A stretch of 55,093 nucleotides of DNA, from contig NZ_JAALLN010000026.1 in NCBI RefSeq assembly GCF_011751075.1, positions 1-55,093 on the forward strand, written 5' to 3'. Positions 50,147 through 55,093 of the stretch are shown here, piece by piece (the stretch's first letter is position 1; every line of letters begins with the position of its first letter). The position numbers and the translations under genes were made by a program. This DNA is from Flavobacterium poyangense. GTDB lineage: Bacteria; Bacteroidota; Bacteroidia; Flavobacteriales; Flavobacteriaceae. The notes below the pieces were generated by a model. The model made no database searches. It was not told the DNA's origin and saw only the letters and a list, made by a program, of their open reading frames with translations.

Positions 50147-51612
50147 TGAAAAAAAACATCATCATAATTGGGTCCGGCTTCTCTGCATTGGCAGCCTCCT
50201 GTTACCTTGCCCGGCAAGGAAACAGTGTAACTATTTATGAAAAAAATGAAACCATTGGCGGAAGAGCCAGACAGTTTAAAAAAGAAGGCTTTACTTTTGA
50301 CATGGGGCCAAGTTGGTATTGGATGCCCGATGTTTTTGAACGTTTCTTTAATGATTTCGACAAAAAAACTTCCGATTATTACGAGCTTGTTAAATTAAAT
50401 CCGGCTTACAGGGTTTACTTTGGTATTGAAGATTTTATAACTATTTGCGACAACCTGGAAGCCATACAAGCTACTTTTGAATCTATTGAGACCGGAAGCA
50501 GTAAAAAATTAGCCGCTTTTATCGAGAAAGCAAAAAGCAATTATGACATCGCCATTAAAGATTTGGTTTACCGTCCCGGCGTTTCTCCTTTAGAATTAAT
50601 CACACCTCAGACCGCTTTAAAACTAAATCAGTTCTTTAGTACCGTCAGCATTGATGTCAGAAAGAATTTCAAGAACGAACGTTTAATTCAGATTTTAGAA
50701 TTCCCGGTTTTATTTCTCGGAGCAAAACCAAGCAAAACTCCTTCTTTCTATAATTTTATGAACTACGCCGATTTCGGCTTGGGAACCTGGCATCCGAAAA
50801 CCGGCATGTTTGATGTTGTACGCGGAATTGAAAAATTAGCGATCGAACTGGGTGTGACGATCAAAACCAATTCTTCCATTGAAAAAATAGTTATAACCAA
50901 TAAAATAGCAACCGGAGTTCGCATCAATGGAGAATTAATTGAAGCTGATATTATTTTAAGTGGTGCTGATTATCAACATACCGAAACACTATTAGACCAA
51001 CCACATCGCTCTTATCCTGAAAAGTATTGGGAAAGTCGTGTTTTTGCTCCTACTTCCCTTCTCTTCTTTGTGGGTTTTAACACAAAAATAGAAAATTGTA
51101 CGCATCATGCGTTGTTCTTTGACGTTGATTTTAACCAACACGCCATCGACATTTACGACGAGCCGAAATGGCCTGATGCTCCGTTATTCTATGCTAATTT
51201 CCCTTCAAAAACAGATACAACTGCTGCGCCGGAAGGAATGGAAAGTGCCTTCTTTCTAATTCCGTTGGCTCCCGGAATTGAAGATACAGAAACGCTGAGA
51301 GAAGAATACTTTGAAAGAATAATCACTCGATTTGAGCAAATCACACAGCAAAAAATTAAAAATAATATTATATTTAAAAAGTCCTTTTGCAAAAATGATT
51401 TTGTAGCAGATTATAATGCCTACAAAGGAAATGCTTACGGAATGGCAAATACCCTATTACAAACCGCCTTCTTAAGACCCAAACTGAAAAGCAAAAAAGT
51501 AAAAAATTTATATTTCACAGGACAATTAACCGTTCCGGGACCGGGTGTTCCTCCTGCTTTAATATCAGGGAAACTAGTAGCAGAATTAATTCATAAATCT
51601 ATTAGATCGTAA
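50146..51612 (+). CDS. crtI: Phytoene desaturase
   Basis: 488 aa. N-terminal FAD-binding Rossmann motif (IIIGSGFSALAASCYLARQG, then IGGRARQF) and the C-terminal CrtI signature (NLYFTGQLTVPGPGVPPALI). It desaturates phytoene to lycopene at the membrane. It begins the crtI-crtB-crtZ block, 5 bases before crtB. Confidence 0.96.
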   Translation: MKKNIIIIGSGFSALAASCYLARQGNSVTIYEKNETIGGRARQFKKEGFTFDMGPSWYWMPDVFERFFNDFDKKTSDYYELVKLNPAYRVYFGIEDFITICDNLEAIQATFESIETGSSKKLAAFIEKAKSNYDIAIKDLVYRPGVSPLELITPQTALKLNQFFSTVSIDVRKNFKNERLIQILEFPVLFLGAKPSKTPSFYNFMNYADFGLGTWHPKTGMFDVVRGIEKLAIELGVTIKTNSSIEKIVITNKIATGVRINGELIEADIILSGADYQHTETLLDQPHRSYPEKYWESRVFAPTSLLFFVGFNTKIENCTHHALFFDVDFNQHAIDIYDEPKWPDAPLFYANFPSKTDTTAAPEGMESAFFLIPLAPGIEDTETLREEYFERIITRFEQITQQKIKNNIIFKKSFCKNDFVADYNAYKGNAYGMANTLLQTAFLRPKLKSKKVKNLYFTGQLTVPGPGVPPALISGKLVAELIHKSIRS

Positions 51613-51617
51613 AAAAA

Positions 51618-52457
51618 ATGAAATCATTATTTGACACTGTCTCTTATCGCTGCAGCAAATTGGTTACCAAAAACTACAGCACTTCTTTCTCCCTTGCTGT
51701 ACATATGTTGGCACCGGGCATTAGAGAAGCCATTTACAGTATCTATGGTTTTGTTCGTTTTGCAGATGAAATTGTCGATTCTTTTCATGAATACGACAAA
51801 GAATATCTAATAAATGATTTTGAAAAAGAATATTACAAGGCAATGGAAATGGGCATTAGCTTAAATCCTATTTTAAATTCGTTCCAGCGCACCGTAAAAC
51901 AATACAACATTACCGATGATCTGATTCAGGCGTTTTTAAAAAGCATGAAACTCGATCTCGTAAAATCTGTTTACCATACACAAACGGAATATGAAGATTA
52001 TATTTATGGCTCTGCCGATGCCGTTGGCTTAATGTGTCTCAAGGTTTTTGTTGCAGGAAAAGATCAAAAATACGAGCAACTCAAGGCAGAAGCCATGCGT
52101 CTGGGTTCTGCCTTTCAAAAGGTAAACTTCCTGAGAGACTTAAAAGAGGACAATCTGATTTTAAATCGAAATTATTTCCCCGGAATCAACTTAAACTCTT
52201 TTGACGAAAATGCCAAAAATGCCATTATCAACGAAATCGAAGAAGACTTTAAAATTGCTTATCAAGGTATCATAAAATTACCCATTGAAGCTAAATTTGG
52301 AGTGTACACCGCTTTTATCTACTATAAAAAACTATTGCAAAAACTCAAAAACACCCCTTATCATGAAATTGGAAATTCAAGAATCCGGGTTTCAAATTAT
52401 ACAAAAGTCGGGCTCTTGGCGCAATCGTTCGTCACTTATAAATTAAAACTAGTCTGA
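51618..52457 (+). CDS. crtB: Phytoene synthase
   Basis: 279 aa. The two Asp-rich motifs of prenyl condensing enzymes are present: FADEIVD (D50, D54) and NFLRDLKED. It joins two geranylgeranyl diphosphates into phytoene. Directly after crtI in one operon. Confidence 0.96.
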   Translation: MKSLFDTVSYRCSKLVTKNYSTSFSLAVHMLAPGIREAIYSIYGFVRFADEIVDSFHEYDKEYLINDFEKEYYKAMEMGISLNPILNSFQRTVKQYNITDDLIQAFLKSMKLDLVKSVYHTQTEYEDYIYGSADAVGLMCLKVFVAGKDQKYEQLKAEAMRLGSAFQKVNFLRDLKEDNLILNRNYFPGINLNSFDENAKNAIINEIEEDFKIAYQGIIKLPIEAKFGVYTAFIYYKKLLQKLKNTPYHEIGNSRIRVSNYTKVGLLAQSFVTYKLKLV

Positions 52458-52515
52458 TACGTTAAGGATATTTATAACCATTTTATTGACAACTTTATTA
52501 TATAAAAAACATAAG

Positions 52516-52956
52516 ATGATCTCTTTTCTACTTTTTCTCGGTGTTTTTCTGTTTATGGAATGTGTTACCTGGTTGACGCACAAATACATTATGCACGGCT
52601 TAATGTGGTACTTTCACGCAGATCATCACCAACCAAAATACGAACATACTTTTGAGCGTAACGACATCTTTTTTGTCATTTTTGCTACTCCAAGTATCGC
52701 TCTTTTTTATTTTGGTGTTCAGGGCGGGTTTAACTATTTGTTTTTTATCGCTTGCGGTATTACTCTTTATGGTGTTTGCTATTTTTTAATACATGATGTA
52801 CTAATTCATCAACGTTTTAAATGGTTTAAAAACACCAAAAACAAATACCTCATCGGCTTAAGAAAAGCCCATAAAGTGCATCATAAACATTTAGGAAAAG
52901 AAGGCGGAGAATGTTTCGGGATGTTATTCGTTCCTTTTAAATATTATAAAATGTAA
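52516..52956 (+). CDS. crtZ: Beta-carotene hydroxylase
   Basis: 146 aa from ATG 52516; an in-frame TTG at 52486 is less likely. The His clusters HKYIMH, HADHH, HDVLIHQ and HKVHHK are the di-iron ligands of CrtZ-type hydroxylases, between membrane helices. It adds 3-hydroxyl groups to beta-carotene, giving zeaxanthin. The lycopene cyclase needed between crtI and crtZ is not in the window. Confidence 0.95.
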   Translation: MISFLLFLGVFLFMECVTWLTHKYIMHGLMWYFHADHHQPKYEHTFERNDIFFVIFATPSIALFYFGVQGGFNYLFFIACGITLYGVCYFLIHDVLIHQRFKWFKNTKNKYLIGLRKAHKVHHKHLGKEGGECFGMLFVPFKYYKM

Positions 52957-52982
52957 CCTATTTATTGGGTGTCCTTATTTTT

Positions 52983-53154
52983 TTAACACATAGAAACATA
53001 GTTTTAAGACGAAAAAAAGGCGTTTCACTTGTTTAAAATTTCAATTGACAGTCTAAGCGAAGTCGAAGACCTCATCGTTTAACCATCATCCAGAAATGTA
53101 TTTCTTTTTTTAGACTCTTTTTTGAAGAAAAATCTATGTTTCTGTCTGTCAACT
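52983..53154. mobile_element. MITE-like element, copy 3
   Basis: Left end TTAACACATAGAAACATAG; right end at 53136-53154 matches its reverse complement at 16 of 19. 53041-53073 carries the inverted form of the 33-base word at 24657. It splits the crt cluster between crtZ and the SRPBCC gene. Confidence 0.62.
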
Positions 53155-53188
53155 ATACTTTTTATGAATTTGCGCAATACCAGATACT

Positions 53189-53656
53189 ATGAAAATATAT
53201 AAAATAGAAACTACACAACATATAAATGCAAGTATAGAGAAGTGTTGGGATTTCTTTTCCAGTCCTAAAAATCTTCAGACTATCACTTTAGACAGCATGC
53301 GTTTTGAGATTTTGGATTTCGACAACAAACGCATGTATCCCGGTCAAATTATCACCTATACCTTAAAACCTCTTCTGGGAATTAAAGTGTCATGGGTAAC
53401 CGAAATTACCATCTCAAAAGAAAACCACTATTTTGTAGACATACAACTCGTTGGTCCCTATAAATTATGGCACCACAAACACTTCTTCGAAGCCACCGAA
53501 ACAGGTGTAAAAATGACCGATGTTGTACATTACGCTTTGCCATTTGGCTTTTTAGGGCGTATTATTAATAAGCTGCTTGTAGCAAACAAACTAAAAACTA
53601 TTTTCAAATACCGCCATAACAAAATCGAAGAGCTATTTAACACGAAAGTACAATGA
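53189..53656 (+). CDS. SRPBCC-family protein
   Basis: 155 aa. START/polyketide-cyclase-like fold: begins with INASIEKCWDFFSSPKNLQ and ends with the long C-terminal helix region (KTIFKYRHNKIEELF). It may bind a hydrophobic ligand. It overlaps the photolyase start by 4 bases (ATGA), so they are translationally coupled, and this pair often accompanies flavobacterial carotenoid genes. Confidence 0.88.
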   Translation: MKIYKIETTQHINASIEKCWDFFSSPKNLQTITLDSMRFEILDFDNKRMYPGQIITYTLKPLLGIKVSWVTEITISKENHYFVDIQLVGPYKLWHHKHFFEATETGVKMTDVVHYALPFGFLGRIINKLLVANKLKTIFKYRHNKIEELFNTKVQ

Positions 53657-54945
53657 AACAAAAAGTAACGATTTTCTGGTTCCGACGTGATTTACGGCTG
53701 GATGATAATATTGGTTTATTTCACGCATTACATTCCTCCTACCCGGTAATTCCTTTATTTATTTTTGATGAAGATATACTGGACAGTCTGCCAAAAAATG
53801 ATGCCCGGGTAAGTTTTATATACGATTCACTTGAAAAGATAAACGCAGCTCTTCAATTAGTTGGGTCTTCTCTTTTAATTAAAAAAGGAAAAACCGCTGA
53901 AGTCTGGCAGTCTCTACTAACTGAATTTGATATCCAGGATGTTGTATGCAATAAAGATTACGAACCTTTTGCCATAAAACGCGATTTAGAAATCACCCAT
54001 TTATTACAACAAAATAGCATTACTTTTTTGTCATATAAAGATCACGTGATTTTTGAAGAAAAAGAAATCACCAAATCAGACGGGCTTCCGTATACCATTT
54101 ACACGCCTTATAAAAACAAATGGCTGGAGAAATATCATTTGTTAGGAACGGTGACTGAATGTGACACCAAACCACTGTTCTCTAATTTTGCTAAAAATCA
54201 ATTTCAGTTTCCGGAATTGGCAAAAATAGGCTTTGAAACAAGTACCATAAAAGTACTTCCGCACAACTTAACCCAAATTAAAACGTATAAAGAAACCCGT
54301 GATTTTCCGGCTTTAGACAGCACGTCGTATCTTTCTCCTCATTTGCGTTTCGGAACTGTGAGTATTCGGAAATTAGTGAACTGGGCCAACAAAACCAATC
54401 AGACTTTTTTGAGTGAATTGATCTGGCGTGAATTTTTTATTCAGATCCTCTTTAGCTTTCCTAATGTGGTCAATCATAATTTTAAATCGGCTTATGATGG
54501 CATTCAATGGCGAAATAACGAAGCTGATTTTAAACGCTGGTGTTCGGGAACAACGGGTTATCCTATGGTCGACGCCGGAATGCGTCAGCTTAACGAGACC
54601 GGTTATATGCACAATCGGGTACGTATGGTCGTAGCGAGTTTTCTTTGCAAACATTTACTCATCAACTGGCAATGGGGAGAGGCTTACTTTGCCGAAAAAC
54701 TATTAGATTTTGAACTGGCATCAAATGTAGGCAACTGGCAATGGGCTGCAGGAACAGGTTGTGACGCAGCACCATATTTCAGAGTTTTCAATCCCGAAAT
54801 TCAACAAAAGAAATTTGACGATAAAGGAATCTACATCCGTCAATGGATTCCAGAATTTGATCTGGGTTACAACGAACCTATGGTAGATCATGCCTTTGCA
54901 CGCGATCGGGCTATTGCCACTTATAAGGCGGGAATAATTAAATGA
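53653..54945 (+). CDS. Cryptochrome/deoxyribodipyrimidine photolyase
   Basis: 430 aa. N-terminal antenna domain (TIFWFRRDLRLDDN) and C-terminal FAD domain (LIWREFF; GYPMVDAGMRQLNETGYMHNR; SNVGNWQWAAGTGCDAAPYFRVFNP). It repairs UV-induced pyrimidine dimers using blue light, or acts as a cryptochrome. It closes the light-response cluster and fits the presumed CarH-type control. Confidence 0.94.
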   Translation: MKQKVTIFWFRRDLRLDDNIGLFHALHSSYPVIPLFIFDEDILDSLPKNDARVSFIYDSLEKINAALQLVGSSLLIKKGKTAEVWQSLLTEFDIQDVVCNKDYEPFAIKRDLEITHLLQQNSITFLSYKDHVIFEEKEITKSDGLPYTIYTPYKNKWLEKYHLLGTVTECDTKPLFSNFAKNQFQFPELAKIGFETSTIKVLPHNLTQIKTYKETRDFPALDSTSYLSPHLRFGTVSIRKLVNWANKTNQTFLSELIWREFFIQILFSFPNVVNHNFKSAYDGIQWRNNEADFKRWCSGTTGYPMVDAGMRQLNETGYMHNRVRMVVASFLCKHLLINWQWGEAYFAEKLLDFELASNVGNWQWAAGTGCDAAPYFRVFNPEIQQKKFDDKGIYIRQWIPEFDLGYNEPMVDHAFARDRAIATYKAGIIK

Positions 54946-55023
54946 AAATTTCAATTTGTTTGGGCGTAGTTTTCCTTAGATTTATTCTCACCTCTGTCAT
55001 TTCTGTAAAGGTTACTTATTTCG

Positions 55024-55056
55024 GTAACAAAATTTAATTTTAATAAATTTTGTTAC
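55024..55056. promoter_or_regulatory. Perfect 13-bp inverted repeat before the last gene
   Basis: GTAACAAAATTTA and TAAATTTTGTTAC, 7 bases apart, end one base before the ATG at 55058. A related GTTAC..GGTAAC pair lies at about 55011-55028. A self-regulated operator is likely. Confidence 0.6.
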
Positions 55057-55057
55057 G

Positions 55058-55093
55058 ATGAGAAATAATAGTCAGGATTCCACTTTAGAGCGA
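55058..55093 (+). CDS. Start of a gene cut by the window end
   Basis: ATG at 55058 opens 12 codons (MRNNSQDSTLER) that run off the window. Nothing can be said about its product except that the palindrome directly upstream suggests autoregulation. Confidence 0.4.
   Translation, partial: MRNNSQDSTLER

Overview
The window reads as a chromosome segment of a Flavobacterium-like member of the Bacteroidota. Supporting signs are AT-rich DNA, A-rich leaders with few Shine-Dalgarno sites, repeated TAnnTTTG (-7) promoter boxes, several SPII lipoproteins, a zeaxanthin-type carotenoid cluster, and family-typical genes (split transketolase, tandem TPR histidine kinases, FKBP lipoproteins). The genus is inferred from style, not from a 16S gene.

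Region 1 (1-29.6 kb) is core chromosome. It opens with thrS-infC-rpmI-rplT, where infC appears to start at an ATA codon. A Crp-type regulator with an AhpD-like protein follows, then a signalling block: a lipid-anchored TPR histidine kinase, its degenerate paralogue and a response regulator. Next come a secreted nuclease-like protein, a conserved secreted protein, a NarL/NarX-type pair, a small family of proteins ending in DGVRPxPPY with a decayed paralogue, then dnaB, accA, an EamA transporter, an LptF/G permease, tgt, a YdjC deacetylase, the two transketolase halves, an FKBP lipoprotein, an S4 protein, a phosphoribosyltransferase and aroK.

Region 2 (29.7-46.6 kb) is an accessory island lying between nearly identical tRNA-Lys units, each with promoter, tRNA and terminator. 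The left end carries two tRNA-Lys, one tRNA-Leu(GAG) and a large serine recombinase whose frame runs antisense into the tRNAs. Then come a nucleotidyltransferase/HEPN protein with two tandem small paralogues, an XRE regulator with an OLD-like ATPase/TOPRIM nuclease (a probable defence module), an oriT-like palindrome, and MobC plus relaxase. From 38.1 to 43.0 kb there is a minus-strand run of unrelated small or membrane genes separated by structured repeats. These repeats have variable complementary arms around a conserved centre and ends resembling attC sites, so the run looks like a gene-cassette array. No integron integrase was seen. The right side holds a Cys-rich unknown gene between 27-bp direct repeats and an AraC/GyrI-like regulator.

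Region 3 (46.6-55.1 kb) returns to core-like DNA: a TPR protein, a Kir-type potassium channel, and a light-response cluster made of a CarH-like B12-binding MerR regulator, crtI, crtB, crtZ, an SRPBCC protein and a photolyase. The window ends inside a new gene that starts directly after a perfect 13-bp inverted repeat. Intergenic DNA throughout holds dispersed repeats: heptamer tracts, MITE-like elements with about 19-bp inverted ends, and long perfect palindromes.
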